Positions 1-12,401 are shown, counted from the first letter of the stretch. The stretch: DNA of 64,000 nt from an uncultured Syntrophobacterales bacterium (GCA_903928915.1 CAIYSL010000014.1:1-64000), one strand, 5' to 3'. Notes: generated from the letters alone by a model not told the origin. A program made the numbers and translations.

Positions 1-490
1 GGCAGTAGCGCAGGCGTTGTTCCCCCGGCAGGCAAACGGAAGCCTCATCAGCATAGATCGGGAGAGGATGGCGTCGGAACTCGTCGGCCAGCCCTTCAGC
101 GATCCGAAGTATTTCTGGGGACGCCCTTCGGCAACGGCGGCTGTGCCGTACAACGGGGCCTCTTCCGCGGGCTCGAATCTCGGCCCTGCGAACCCTGCGT
201 TGGCGGAGGCGGTGCAGCGGCGCAGTGCAGCGCTCCTGGCAGCCGACCGGGAAAACAGCCTACCCATTCCGGTAGACCTCGTCACCGCCTCGGCAAGCGG
301 GCTCGACCCGCATATCAGCCCGGCAGCGGCAATCTTCCAGGTCCCACGGGTAGCCAGGACGCGCGGCCTGGATGAACGAATGATTGCCCGCCTCGTTCAA
401 ATGCATACGCAGGACAGACAGTTCAGCATACTCGGCGAACCCAGGGTAAACGTCCTGCGGTTGAATATCGCCCTGGATGCCAGGCGCTGA
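1..490 (+). CDS. kdpC: Potassium-transporting ATPase subunit C, 5'-truncated by the window edge
   Basis: Open frame runs back to base 2 ([16 protein letters not shown]), with YFWGRPSAT and NLGPANP motifs of KdpC; followed by kdpD/kdpE. Confidence 0.88.
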   Translation, partial: AVAQALFPRQANGSLISIDRERMASELVGQPFSDPKYFWGRPSATAAVPYNGASSAGSNLGPANPALAEAVQRRSAALLAADRENSLPIPVDLVTASASGLDPHISPAAAIFQVPRVARTRGLDERMIARLVQMHTQDRQFSILGEPRVNVLRLNIALDARR

Positions 491-548
491 TCCTGGTATG
501 CTGAGCATTGAGTCGGCACTCTCCTGTTTCGAGCGAGAATAGTGCAGC

Positions 549-3242
549 ATGGAAACGAAAAGACCCGATCCCGACGAACTCCTTGACCGGACGGTCTCCG
601 AAGAGCAGCGGCTCCGCCAGGGGAAGCTCAAGGTATTCTTCGGCGCATCCCCCGGTGTGGGCAAGACCTACGCGATGCTCCAGGCTGCGCAGAAGAAACG
701 CGAAGAGGGCGTGGATATCGTCGTCGGGATCGCCGAAACCCACGGCAGGCAAGAGACGGCGTCCCTCCTCGACGGTCTCGAAATCATGCCCCGGCGGCAG
801 TTCTCGTACCGCGGCCACGACATCCCGGAATTCGACATCGATGCGGCACTGGCGCGCAACCCTTCCGTGATGATCGTCGATGAACTGGCGCATACCAACA
901 CACCGGGAATGCGGCACAAGAAGCGCTGGCAGGACGTCGAGGAGTTGCTGTTTGCCGGCATCTCCGTCTACACCACGGTCAATGTCCAGCATCTCGAAAG
1001 CCTGAATGACGTCGTCCGTCAGATCACCGGGGTCGCGGTCCGGGAAACGCTTCCCGACTCATTCCTCGACCGTGCCGACGAGATCGAACTGATCGACCTG
1101 CCGCCGGAAGAACTGCTCCAGCGGCTCAAGGAGGGAAAGGTCTATATCCCCGAACAGGCGGAGCGGGCGAGGGAGAATTTCTTCCGCAAGGGCAACCTGA
1201 TCGCCCTGCGGGAGTTGGCCTTGCGGCGCACCGCCGAGCAGGTGGATGAGCAGATGGAGAGTTACCGGCGTGACGCCGGTGTCACGGAAATCTGGCCGGC
1301 GGCGGAGCGAATCCTGGTCTGCATCGGGACGAACCCCCGCTCCATCCGTCTGATCCGGGCTGCCCGGAGGATGGCGGCGGTACTGCGCGCGGAGTGGATT
1401 GCCGTGCACGTAGAGGCCCCGTCCCACATCCGACCGTCCGAACGGGATGTGCAGACTCTCGCGGAACACATGCGGCTCGCGGAAAGCCTGGGGGCGCAGA
1501 GCGTGACGCTGACGGGGCGCAAGGCAAGCGAGGAGATACTCAATTACGCCCGGCAGCGCAATGTCAGCAAGATCATCATCGGCAAGCCGACCCACCCCCG
1601 CTGGAAGGACAAACTCCTGGGCTCTCCGCTCGACGAGATCGTCCGGGGAAGCGGCGACATCGAAATCTACGTGATCACCGGGGATTCGTCTGAGCTTCCG
1701 GAGCGGCCGCGGGCTAAGGTCCGTCCGGCAAAGATCGACCGGAAGGAGTGGTATTGGAGCGTGGGCATCGTCGGCCTCAGCACCGCTGTTGCCTCTCTCC
1801 TGTTTCCCTATGTCCATCTGACCGATCTGGCAATGCTGTATCTTCTGGGCATCGTCGTAACGTCGACGCGGACGGGCCGCCTGCCCGCCCTCGCCGCCAC
1901 CCTGCTGAGCGTGGCCGCATTCGACTTCTTTTTCGTGCCTCCCTACTTTACGTTTGCCGTCAATGATGCCCGTTTCGTCGTGACCTTCGGCGTCATGTTC
2001 TTTGTGGCCTATGTCATTTCGCAGTTGACGCTGCAAATCCGTGCCCAGGCGGCAACTTCGCGGAAGCGCGAGCGGAGTACCGCCACGTTGTACGCTCTGA
2101 GCCGCCACCTGACCCGGGAGCGAAAGAAAGACGGGATCTTCGAGGTAGCCGCCAAACACATCGAGGAGGTGTTTTTCAGTCAGATCGTTTTCCTGATCCT
2201 GGATGAACGGGGGGAACTGACCGAAGTGGAAACAAGGAGGGGATCTTTCCCGATCGACCGGAAGGAGCTCGGCGTCGCCCGGTGGGTCTTTGACAACCGC
2301 CATGCCGCCGGTCTGGGTACCGATACGCTCCCCGGGGCCAAGGCGCTCTACCTGCCGATGGTTGCCTCCTCCGGCGTCCTGGGAGTTGTCGGCGTCCTTC
2401 CCGAGGACACGCAGAAGGGGTTCGATCTCGAAGATATGCACCTGCTGGAAAGTTTCGTGAATCAAACCGCCATGGCCAGGGAGCGGGTCTTACTGGCCAA
2501 ACAGGCGCACGAGGAGCACTTGCGGGCAGAGGCCCAGAACGTCAGGAGCACCTTTCTGAGCTCCGTGTCGCACGACTTGAGAACGCCCCTGGCGGTCGTG
2601 GCCGGGGCGGCCAGCACCCTCCGGGAAAAAGAGGCGTCCCTCGACCGGACGGCCCGCCTGGAGCTGCTGCAGACGATCCATGAAGAGACGGGCCGGCTGG
2701 AGCGCATCATCAGCAACGTCCTGAACCTGACCCGTCTGGAATCCGGGGCGATCGCCGTCCGCAAGGAGTGGCAGCTCCTGGAGGAGATCATCGGAGTCGT
2801 CCTGAATCGCCTCTCCGACCGCATCGAGGGGCGCCCCCTGGAACTGCGGATCCCCCCGGACCTCCCGCTCGTCCCCTTCGACACCCTGTTGATCGAGCAG
2901 GTGCTGACGAACCTGCTCGAGAACGTGCTTCGGCACACCCCGGCCGATACCCCGGTCGAGATCACCGTGATCCCGCAGAAAGCAGACGTCCTGCTTGAAA
3001 TCGCCGACCGCGGTCCCGGCATCCCTGCCGGGGAAGAAGAGCTGATTTTCAAGAAATTCACCCGCAGCACCCATACGCGGATCGGGGCCGGAATCGGCCT
3101 TGCCATCTGCCGCGTCATCGTCGAGGCCCACGGCGGCCGTATCTGGGCGGAAAACCGTCCCGGCGGAGGCGCCGCCTTCAGGTTCATCATCCCCGTCGAG
3201 GGAACGCCCCCTCCCCTGCCGCCCGAGAAAGAGGACCCATGA
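549..3242 (+). CDS. kdpD: Osmosensitive K+ channel sensor histidine kinase KdpD
   Basis: N-terminal GKLKVFFGASPGVGKTYAML KdpD domain, Usp-like region, TM segments, HATPase; overlaps kdpE by 4 nt. Confidence 0.96.
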   Translation: METKRPDPDELLDRTVSEEQRLRQGKLKVFFGASPGVGKTYAMLQAAQKKREEGVDIVVGIAETHGRQETASLLDGLEIMPRRQFSYRGHDIPEFDIDAALARNPSVMIVDELAHTNTPGMRHKKRWQDVEELLFAGISVYTTVNVQHLESLNDVVRQITGVAVRETLPDSFLDRADEIELIDLPPEELLQRLKEGKVYIPEQAERARENFFRKGNLIALRELALRRTAEQVDEQMESYRRDAGVTEIWPAAERILVCIGTNPRSIRLIRAARRMAAVLRAEWIAVHVEAPSHIRPSERDVQTLAEHMRLAESLGAQSVTLTGRKASEEILNYARQRNVSKIIIGKPTHPRWKDKLLGSPLDEIVRGSGDIEIYVITGDSSELPERPRAKVRPAKIDRKEWYWSVGIVGLSTAVASLLFPYVHLTDLAMLYLLGIVVTSTRTGRLPALAATLLSVAAFDFFFVPPYFTFAVNDARFVVTFGVMFFVAYVISQLTLQIRAQAATSRKRERSTATLYALSRHLTRERKKDGIFEVAAKHIEEVFFSQIVFLILDERGELTEVETRRGSFPIDRKELGVARWVFDNRHAAGLGTDTLPGAKALYLPMVASSGVLGVVGVLPEDTQKGFDLEDMHLLESFVNQTAMARERVLLAKQAHEEHLRAEAQNVRSTFLSSVSHDLRTPLAVVAGAASTLREKEASLDRTARLELLQTIHEETGRLERIISNVLNLTRLESGAIAVRKEWQLLEEIIGVVLNRLSDRIEGRPLELRIPPDLPLVPFDTLLIEQVLTNLLENVLRHTPADTPVEITVIPQKADVLLEIADRGPGIPAGEEELIFKKFTRSTHTRIGAGIGLAICRVIVEAHGGRIWAENRPGGGAAFRFIIPVEGTPPPLPPEKEDP

Positions 3243-3949
3243 AGGAATCCCCGGCCACCATCCTCCTGATCGAAGATGAAAAGCAGATGCGGCGATTTCT
3301 CAGGGTCACGCTCGAGAGTGAACGATACGGCGTCCTCGAAGCGGAAACAGCCGCCGACGGGCTCGCCCAGATAGCGACGCGCAATCCCGCTGTGGTCCTT
3401 CTGGACCTCGGCCTTCCCGACAGAGATGGTCTGGAGGTGATCAATGATCTGCGGGAATGGTCCGCCGTCCCGGTGATCGTCATTTCGGCACGGGAGCAGG
3501 AAGGCGACAAGATCAGGGCCCTCGACAGCGGGGCGGATGATTACTTGACGAAGCCGTTCGGTTCTGGCGAGCTTCTGGCCAGAATCCGCGCCACCCTCAG
3601 GCGGGCGATGCCCAAAACCCCGGACCAGCGCGATGCGGTTTTCGTCGCCGACGAGCTCCGCATCGACTTCTCCAAGCGGCAGGTCTCTTGCGGGTCCCGG
3701 GAAATTCATTTGACGCCGATCGAATACCGGCTGTTGACGGTTCTCGTCCGGAACGCCGGCAGGGTCATGACCCACAGGCAGATCCTCAAGGAGGTGTGGG
3801 GTCCTGCCTACGTGGAGCAGACCCACTACCTGCGCGTTTTCATGAACCAGTTGCGAAAGAAAATCGAGGCTGACTCCGCCCGTCCGCGCTTTCTCTTGAA
3901 CGAACCCGGAATCGGCTACCGTTTCAAGCCCGACACCGAGGAGCGGTGA
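3239..3949 (+). CDS. kdpE: OmpR-family response regulator KdpE
   Basis: Receiver domain (LLDLGLPDRDG) plus winged-helix C-terminus; translationally coupled to kdpD. Confidence 0.95.
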   Translation: MKESPATILLIEDEKQMRRFLRVTLESERYGVLEAETAADGLAQIATRNPAVVLLDLGLPDRDGLEVINDLREWSAVPVIVISAREQEGDKIRALDSGADDYLTKPFGSGELLARIRATLRRAMPKTPDQRDAVFVADELRIDFSKRQVSCGSREIHLTPIEYRLLTVLVRNAGRVMTHRQILKEVWGPAYVEQTHYLRVFMNQLRKKIEADSARPRFLLNEPGIGYRFKPDTEER

Positions 3950-4083
3950 AACCCCGGCAGCCCCGCACCACCGCCCCCTACGCGCTCTTCGGTTTGGCGG
4001 CACAATTGGACCCGAGCACCAACACGAGCGCTTCTTTCTTTACGAAATCCAATGCAGAAAAATGAGAGGAAGGTGGCGGAAGA

Positions 4084-4287
4084 ATGAGCGATACCCCGCA
4101 AATGTTATTATTGCGGACGACTGTTCAAAGAGATGGAAAAGGCTCAGCTGGCATCAAAATGGTTTGAAGACCATCCTGGGGAACCATGCGTGGGATAAAA
4201 GAACACCCTAATGGACTTGCTCATCTTGCCTGCGAGGGAAGATATAGCAAGAAGGTTGCGGTAGAGAATAAGTCTGTTAGTAATTGA
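4084..4287 (+). pseudogene. Small zinc-ribbon-like protein gene disrupted by two compensating 1-nt shifts
   Basis: Reading 4084 frame 0, 4097 frame +1, then 4186 frame 0 gives MSDTPRKCYYCGRLFKEMEKAQLASKWFEDHPGEPCVGIKEHPNGLAHLACEGRYSKKVAVENKSVSN; AGGAAGGTGG SD-like sequence upstream; CxxC and later C/H/C residues. Confidence 0.45.
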
Positions 4288-4302
4288 TCTTATTCAGTTA
4301 AA

Positions 4303-4658
4303 TGGTGGAGGCGGCGGGAGTCGAACCCGCGTCCGGAAACCTTCCGCTGCACTTTCTACGTACGTAGCATCTGTTTTGATTTTCGCTTCCCAGGGCTCCC
4401 GGAGCAGGATCCCTCGGTCGCTATCCTGTTAAGATTTTCGCCCCCCTTCCCCCAGGCGTGAAAGGGCGGTTATTCCGCCTGTATGACGCCTCCGGACCGG
4501 CCCGACGGACGAAACCGGGGAGACGGTAGCCGACTAAGCGGCTACTGCGTAATCGTAGTTGTCTGCGATTATGTTTTCCTGCCTGTTTTACGAGGCCTGC
4601 AGGAACCTCGGTACGCTTATGCAGCTTCATGCATCCCCGTCGAAACCGTGACGCCCCC
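4303..4658 (-). ncRNA. ssrA: tmRNA (SsrA)
   Basis: 3' T-arm GGTTCGACTCCCGCCGCCTCCACCA with encoded CCA; 5' GGGGGCG pairs with 3' CGCCTCC; tag frame GCA GAC AAC TAC GAT TAC GCA GTA GCC GCT TAG = ADNYDYAVAA; adjacent smpB. Confidence 0.94.
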
Positions 4659-4690
4659 CTGGATGTGAAGCGATGAGAATGAGCGAAATC

Positions 4691-4719
4691 AATATAAGAC
4701 AGCAGCAGCCGAAAGTCAA
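4691..4719 (-). promoter_or_regulatory. Sigma70-type promoter for ssrA
   Basis: On the minus strand: TTGACT - 17 nt - TATATT, with the -10 about 33 nt upstream of the mature tmRNA 5' end. Confidence 0.65.
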
Positions 4720-4740
4720 GGTCCACGGCTTCCGCCGCTC

Positions 4741-5217
4741 TCAGTAATCCCGGTTCTTCGCCCGGAGGCCCCGCTCGATGGCCCGGCGGTCCTCCTTCAG
4801 TTTTATGTCCTCGCGCTTGTCGTACAGTTTCTTCCCGCGGCCCACGCCGATTTCGACCTTTACCTTCCCATTCTTGAAGTACATCCGGAGCGGGATCAGG
4901 GCCAGCCCCCGTTCCTGCGACTTGCCGTACAGCCGCCGGATCTCCCGCTTGTGCATCAGGAGCTTCCGGACGCGGAGCGGTTCGTGGTTCTGCCGGTTGC
5001 CGTGGGAATAGGGGCTGATGTGGAGGTCGTACAGGTACAGCTCGTCGTCCTTGACCAGGGCGTAGCTGTCCTTGAGGTTCGCCCTGCCGTCGCGCAGGGC
5101 CTTCACCTCGGTCCCGACGAGGGCGATCCCCGCCTCGTAGGTCTCGTCGATGAAATAGCTCATCCTGGCCCGTTTGTTCGAGCAGATCGGCTTTTCCGCT
5201 GTCTCTTTCTTTGCCAC
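4741..5217 (-). CDS. smpB: SsrA-binding protein SmpB
   Basis: [39 protein letters not shown] is characteristic of SmpB. Confidence 0.97.
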   Translation of the reverse strand: MAKKETAEKPICSNKRARMSYFIDETYEAGIALVGTEVKALRDGRANLKDSYALVKDDELYLYDLHISPYSHGNRQNHEPLRVRKLLMHKREIRRLYGKSQERGLALIPLRMYFKNGKVKVEIGVGRGKKLYDKREDIKLKEDRRAIERGLRAKNRDY

Positions 5218-5274
5218 TTCGCGTCCTTCTGTTTCTGTGCGCCGTCGAGTCGCGGTTCCGGCTTTCGCCCCTGC

Positions 5275-7541
<2,267 letters not shown>

Positions 7542-7572
7542 CGCAATCCGCCCCTTCCCGGGCGACGGCCCG

Positions 7573-10206
7573 CTAGAGGAATTTGAAAAGGCGACGACGG
7601 AGAGACTCGAGCTGCACCTTGTTCTCCGTCAGGGCGTACCGTTTGGTGAAGCGTTTCTCCTTCTTGTCCTGCTCCTCGACGCAGGTGACGATGTTCACGT
7701 CCTGGAGATACCGGATGGCGCTCTGGTAGTTCGACTGCGACAGGGCCTCGGCCCTGCGGATCTCCCCTTTCCGGAACATCCGCACCCCGAGGCCGCGGAT
7801 GTTCTTCAGCCAGTCCCGCTCCGCCTTCGGCCCCTTCCGGAGATGGTAGCACCCGCGGACCACCACCCAGTATGATTCCATGTAGTTGTGGATGAGGCCT
7901 GCAAAGGGGTGCAGGCCCGTCCTGCCCCGACCCTTCACCTCGATCCAGGCCCGCTCGTCCTTGTCGAAACCGGCGATCATCCCGCGGTCGCGCAGGTAGG
8001 AAAGGACCTCCCCGACCTCCTGGACATCGCTCTGCTGTTCGTCGAAGATGAATTCATGCCGGAACAACCGTTTGAAGAAGGAGTAGTCGTCACAGATCCG
8101 GTTGATCGGAACCATGTCCTCCGGGCTCGTCAGGATGGCGGTCGCCACGAAGCTGACCGGCAGGAAGAAATGGAGGATATTGTTCTTGTAATACTCCAGG
8201 TTCAACCGCTTGTCGTCCCCAAGGGAGTAGACGATCTCTTCAACCTCGTCCTCTTCCTCTTCTTCGGCCCCCATGCGCGAGATGAGCCCCGACTGATTGA
8301 ACAAGTGCAGTGCCTCGACGACCGCCTTCTCCCGGTCGGCGAAGGTCATGGCAAAGGAGACCTTGCGCGAGGCGAGGTAGTCGTAGAACAGCTCCAGGAC
8401 CTCCCGGAGTTCGCCGAGCGAGATCCCCCGCCGGTCGTAGCAGAGCAGGCTCACTGCCGTCAGCGCGAAGGGGGTGACCACCGACACCTTGTTGATCGCC
8501 CGCACGATCGTATAGCCGATCCGGCGGTAGAGGCTCTGCCGCTCCTCCACCGTCATCTCCTCCGGGGGCTTCCCCTGGCTGGCGAGGTAGGATTTCAGCA
8601 GCAGGGGCTCTCCCACGTTCATGTACACCCGGCCGTACCGCCTCCGGAGCAGCCTGCTGCTCTTGATCATCTCCGTAGCCCGTTCCTTCTCCTTCGGGGC
8701 GCCGCCCAGCTCCTGGAGATAGGCCTTCTCCTCGACGACCCGGTCGTATCCGATGTACACGGGGATCGCGGCCAGATCGTCGACGGCCTTTTCCTGGTAG
8801 GCCTGGATGATCAGCGACAGGAGCCCGTACTTGGGCATGACCATCTTCCCGGTCCGGCTCCGTCCGCCTTCGATGAAGAATTCCAGGGGCAGCCCCTCCT
8901 GCAGGAGCACCTTCACGTACCGGGCGAACACCTCGGCGTACAGGTCGCTTCCCTTGAAGCTCCGGCGCAGGAAGAACGCCCCGGACTTGCGGAAGATGTA
9001 CCCCATCGGGAAGAACGACAGGTTGGACCCGGCCGCGACGAAGGGCATCTGGATGTTGTTCTTGTAGAAGATGTGGGAAAGCAGCAGATAATCGAAATGG
9101 CTGCGGTGGCAGGGGATGATCACGAAGGGCATCCGTTTGGACACGTTCCTGATCTTCGCGATTCCCTCGACGTCGACCACCACGCCGTCGTAGATGTTGT
9201 TCCACAGCCAGTCGAGCACCTTGTCCCAGATCTCTACGAAGATCTCGCTGTAGTCGGAGGCGATCTCGTCGAGGTACTTGATCGCCTCCTTCCGGACGGC
9301 GTTGAAATCCCGCTTCCCCTTTTTCGCCCTCGCCGCCGCCTCTTCCATGTAGACCACGAGTCCCCGGTCCTTGAGGACCATGTTGATGATCTCATCCCGG
9401 GATTTGAGCAGCGGCCCGACGATCGTCGCCTTTTCCTCGTCGATCCGTGCGATCAGTTCCCCGCGGAGCTGTGCGGCGAGCGCTTCCCTGCTGAGCGGCG
9501 CGCCGGTGCCGATGAATTCGGCGAGGTTGACCGGTTCGGCGGAGATCAGACTGGCCTTGTTGGAATACCGCAGGAAGGTGATCACCCGCCTGAGCGGGTC
9601 GGTCGTATCGCTCTGGCCGAAGAGGATGTTGATCAGGCTTTCCTCTTCCTTTTCCCTCCGGCGGCCGTAGGTGATCAGTTCGGGACAGAGGTAGATCGGC
9701 ACGTCCAGGGTCTTCTGCACCTCCATCAGCCGGATCAGGGTCTCCTCGACCGCGGGGTCTTCGAACAGTTCCGACTCCCCGAGATGGATGACGGCGCTTT
9801 TCCCGGCACGGACGAGTTCCGTGAGATACCTCGTCCCGGCGGGGTCGAGTGACCTCTTTTTCCCCTCGAACAGATGGGAGAGGATCACCCGCAGCGCCTG
9901 CATGAAGGGCTGCCAGGTGATCATATTAATGCCGTGACAGTACTGGGGCTGAGGAATCCCCTTCCGGAGACTGAGTTCGCGGATGATCAGGCTGTTCAGC
10001 TGACTTCTGCTTTTCAGGGCGTAGACGACGATCCCGTTTGCCGAGAGCGCTTTGAGCGAATCCACCGTCTCATCGGTAACCCGAACCTTGGAAAGCATCT
10101 GCCTGAGCAGCCGGGACAGGGGGAAATTGTCCTCGCGGTAGAGGCTTCCCGCATGATGGACGCCGATTTCCGTGGTCCATGACCTGATGGTCGATAGGAT
10201 GGACAT
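7573..10206 (-). CDS. plsB: Glycerol-3-phosphate 1-O-acyltransferase (PlsB-like)
   Basis: CHRSHFDYLLLS HX4D block, FFIEGGRSRTGK, overall PlsB length and layout. Confidence 0.9.
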   Translation of the reverse strand: MSILSTIRSWTTEIGVHHAGSLYREDNFPLSRLLRQMLSKVRVTDETVDSLKALSANGIVVYALKSRSQLNSLIIRELSLRKGIPQPQYCHGINMITWQPFMQALRVILSHLFEGKKRSLDPAGTRYLTELVRAGKSAVIHLGESELFEDPAVEETLIRLMEVQKTLDVPIYLCPELITYGRRREKEEESLINILFGQSDTTDPLRRVITFLRYSNKASLISAEPVNLAEFIGTGAPLSREALAAQLRGELIARIDEEKATIVGPLLKSRDEIINMVLKDRGLVVYMEEAAARAKKGKRDFNAVRKEAIKYLDEIASDYSEIFVEIWDKVLDWLWNNIYDGVVVDVEGIAKIRNVSKRMPFVIIPCHRSHFDYLLLSHIFYKNNIQMPFVAAGSNLSFFPMGYIFRKSGAFFLRRSFKGSDLYAEVFARYVKVLLQEGLPLEFFIEGGRSRTGKMVMPKYGLLSLIIQAYQEKAVDDLAAIPVYIGYDRVVEEKAYLQELGGAPKEKERATEMIKSSRLLRRRYGRVYMNVGEPLLLKSYLASQGKPPEEMTVEERQSLYRRIGYTIVRAINKVSVVTPFALTAVSLLCYDRRGISLGELREVLELFYDYLASRKVSFAMTFADREKAVVEALHLFNQSGLISRMGAEEEEEDEVEEIVYSLGDDKRLNLEYYKNNILHFFLPVSFVATAILTSPEDMVPINRICDDYSFFKRLFRHEFIFDEQQSDVQEVGEVLSYLRDRGMIAGFDKDERAWIEVKGRGRTGLHPFAGLIHNYMESYWVVVRGCYHLRKGPKAERDWLKNIRGLGVRMFRKGEIRRAEALSQSNYQSAIRYLQDVNIVTCVEEQDKKEKRFTKRYALTENKVQLESLRRRLFKFL

Positions 10207-10296
10207 TGCCCGCCTCAGCCCCTCCCCCTGCGTACCCGGTGATGCAGCATCACGTATCCTCAGCGATCGAACGGCACTGATTCACGCGTTTCCCCT

Positions 10297-12090
10297 TCAC
10301 TGACCGTTCGCCTGAAATTCTTCCGGGAAGCGCTTCTGCATGGCCGCCTCGACGTAGGTCCTGATCTCCTGAGCGGAGGCAAGGGTCATCACCTTGTTGA
10401 GCAAGGCTTTCGACTCCTTCAGCGTGGAGCCTCTGATGATCTTCTTCACCCGGGGAATGGCCAGCGGATTCATGCTCAATTCATCCAGCTCCAGCCCCAG
10501 CAGGATCATGGTGTAGGCAGGCTCTCCCGCCATTTCCCCGCACATGGCAACCCTGATCCCCGACCGGTGGCCGACCTCCACCACGTGCTTGATCAGCCGC
10601 AGGACGGCCGGATGGAGCGGTTCGTACAGATAGGTGACCCGTTCGTTGATCCGGTCGATCGCCAGGACATACTGGATCAGGTCGTTGGTGCCGATACTGA
10701 AAAAATCCACCTCCTTGGCAAGCTCCTCGGCCACGATCACCGCCGAAGGGACCTCGATCATCACCCCGATCTCGATATCCTTGCCGATGGATTCCCCTTT
10801 GGCCAAGAGCTCATCCCGCACCTCGGCAAAGATCCGCTTGGCCTCCCGGATCTCTTCGATCCCGGAGATCATCGGGAACATCACCCTGATCTTCCCCTTG
10901 GCACTCACCCGCAGGATCGCCCGGAGCTGGATCTTGAAGAGGTCCACCTCTTTCAGGCAGAAGCGAATGGCCCGCAGTCCGAGCTGGGGGTTCAACTCCC
11001 GGCAGTGTTTCTGGTCCTTGAAAAACTTATCTCCGCCCAAGTCGAAGGTCCGGATCGTGGCCCAGGCAAGGCCTTTGACGCCGACCACGGAGCGGTAATT
11101 GACGAGGTGATCCTCCTCGCTGGGAAGCTCTTCCCGGTTGATGTACAGGAATTCCGTCCGGTACAGCCCGATCCCATCGGCGCCGTGGGCGATGGCCGAC
11201 GGAATCTCTTCGATGAATTCGATATTACCGCCGATTTCGACGCTGTAGTTATCCTTTGTCACCGCCGGAAGCCTCGCATAGTCCAGCAGGTCGTCCTCGG
11301 CCTCTTCGTACAGCCGCTTCTTGTCCTCGTACCTCCGACGCACCTCCGGATCGGGATGGACGATCACCACGCCCGCCGTGCCGTCGACGATGATATCGTC
11401 GTTGGTCCGTACCGAACGGGTGATGTTCTCCAGACCGACTACCGCGGGTATGGCCAGCGACCGTGCCACGATCGCCGTATGGGAGGTCTTGCCCCCGATG
11501 TCCGTGGCGAATCCCAGCACCCGGTCGATCTTCATCTGGGCCGTATCGGCAGGCGACAGATCGGCGGCGATCATGACGACCTTCTCCCCCATGTCGAGCG
11601 CGGCCCGCTTCTTCCCCACGAGGTTCGCCACGATCCGCTGTTCCGCATACTGGATGTCGCTTATCCTGCCGCGGAGGTAATCGTCGTCCATCCGGTCGAA
11701 AAGTTCGCGGTACTTCTCGACGGTTATCCGGACCGCCCATTCGGCATTGACGGACATTTCCCGGATGTTCTGGATCGTCCGATCGATGAATTTCTGATCC
11801 CGGAGGATCATGACGTGGACATCGATGATGTACTGCGGGTCCATGCCGCCGTCCACATCGCTGAGCTTGCCCTTCAACTCCAGGAGCTGTCGTTCCGACT
11901 CGCCGAGCGCCCTCCGGAAGCGTTGAATCTCCTCGTCGATCAGTCCCGGATCACTCAGCTTGTAGAACGGAACCTGCGTGTCGAGGCGGTCAAACAGGTA
12001 CGCCTTGCCGATGACGATGCCCGGCGACACGCCGATCCCCTTCCTGACAAACGTTTTTGTTAAATCGTCGGGCCCCATCAACGCTTCCAT
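10297..12090 (-). CDS. ptsI: Phosphoenolpyruvate-protein phosphotransferase (PTS enzyme I)
   Basis: GGKTSHTAIVARSLAIPAVVG, LYRTEFLY, SIGTNDLIQYVLAIDR. Confidence 0.96.
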   Translation of the reverse strand: MEALMGPDDLTKTFVRKGIGVSPGIVIGKAYLFDRLDTQVPFYKLSDPGLIDEEIQRFRRALGESERQLLELKGKLSDVDGGMDPQYIIDVHVMILRDQKFIDRTIQNIREMSVNAEWAVRITVEKYRELFDRMDDDYLRGRISDIQYAEQRIVANLVGKKRAALDMGEKVVMIAADLSPADTAQMKIDRVLGFATDIGGKTSHTAIVARSLAIPAVVGLENITRSVRTNDDIIVDGTAGVVIVHPDPEVRRRYEDKKRLYEEAEDDLLDYARLPAVTKDNYSVEIGGNIEFIEEIPSAIAHGADGIGLYRTEFLYINREELPSEEDHLVNYRSVVGVKGLAWATIRTFDLGGDKFFKDQKHCRELNPQLGLRAIRFCLKEVDLFKIQLRAILRVSAKGKIRVMFPMISGIEEIREAKRIFAEVRDELLAKGESIGKDIEIGVMIEVPSAVIVAEELAKEVDFFSIGTNDLIQYVLAIDRINERVTYLYEPLHPAVLRLIKHVVEVGHRSGIRVAMCGEMAGEPAYTMILLGLELDELSMNPLAIPRVKKIIRGSTLKESKALLNKVMTLASAQEIRTYVEAAMQKRFPEEFQANGQ

Positions 12091-12130
12091 CTCTACCGGT
12101 CGGGCTACGATCGCAATCCTCGTTTCGCCT

Positions 12131-12400
12131 TCACTTCTCTCCGAATTTGTCTTCGATCAGCCGGCTGAATGCGGCCATCGCCTCGCCTGCATCAACCCCC
12201 TCGGTCCGGACCGTCAACCGGCTCCCGCGTGGGCAGACCAAAGTCAGAATGCCCAGGATGCTCCGCCCGTCCACCTCTACGCCGTCCTTCTCCAGGAAAA
12301 CCTCCGCCTGGAACCGGTTGGCGGTCTCGACCAGCTTTGCGGCCACCCGGGCATGAACCCCCAACTGATTCGTGATTTCAAACGTTTTCTTCTCTACCAT
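12131..12400 (-). CDS. ptsH: HPr phosphocarrier protein
   Basis: LGVHARVAAKLV (His-15 motif) and VDGRSILGILTL (Ser-46 motif); immediately upstream of ptsI. Confidence 0.93.
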   Translation of the reverse strand: MVEKKTFEITNQLGVHARVAAKLVETANRFQAEVFLEKDGVEVDGRSILGILTLVCPRGSRLTVRTEGVDAGEAMAAFSRLIEDKFGEK

Positions 12401-12401
12401 A

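Noticed and set aside
7888-9852. 654-aa + strand ORF antisense to plsB
   Set aside because: Low-complexity acidic/His/Leu-rich translation typical of the reverse strand of a GC-rich gene; plsB has strong motif support.
10567-12063. 498-aa + strand ORF antisense to ptsI
   Set aside because: Shadow ORF; no recognisable domain, D/H-rich composition, and ptsI is unambiguous.
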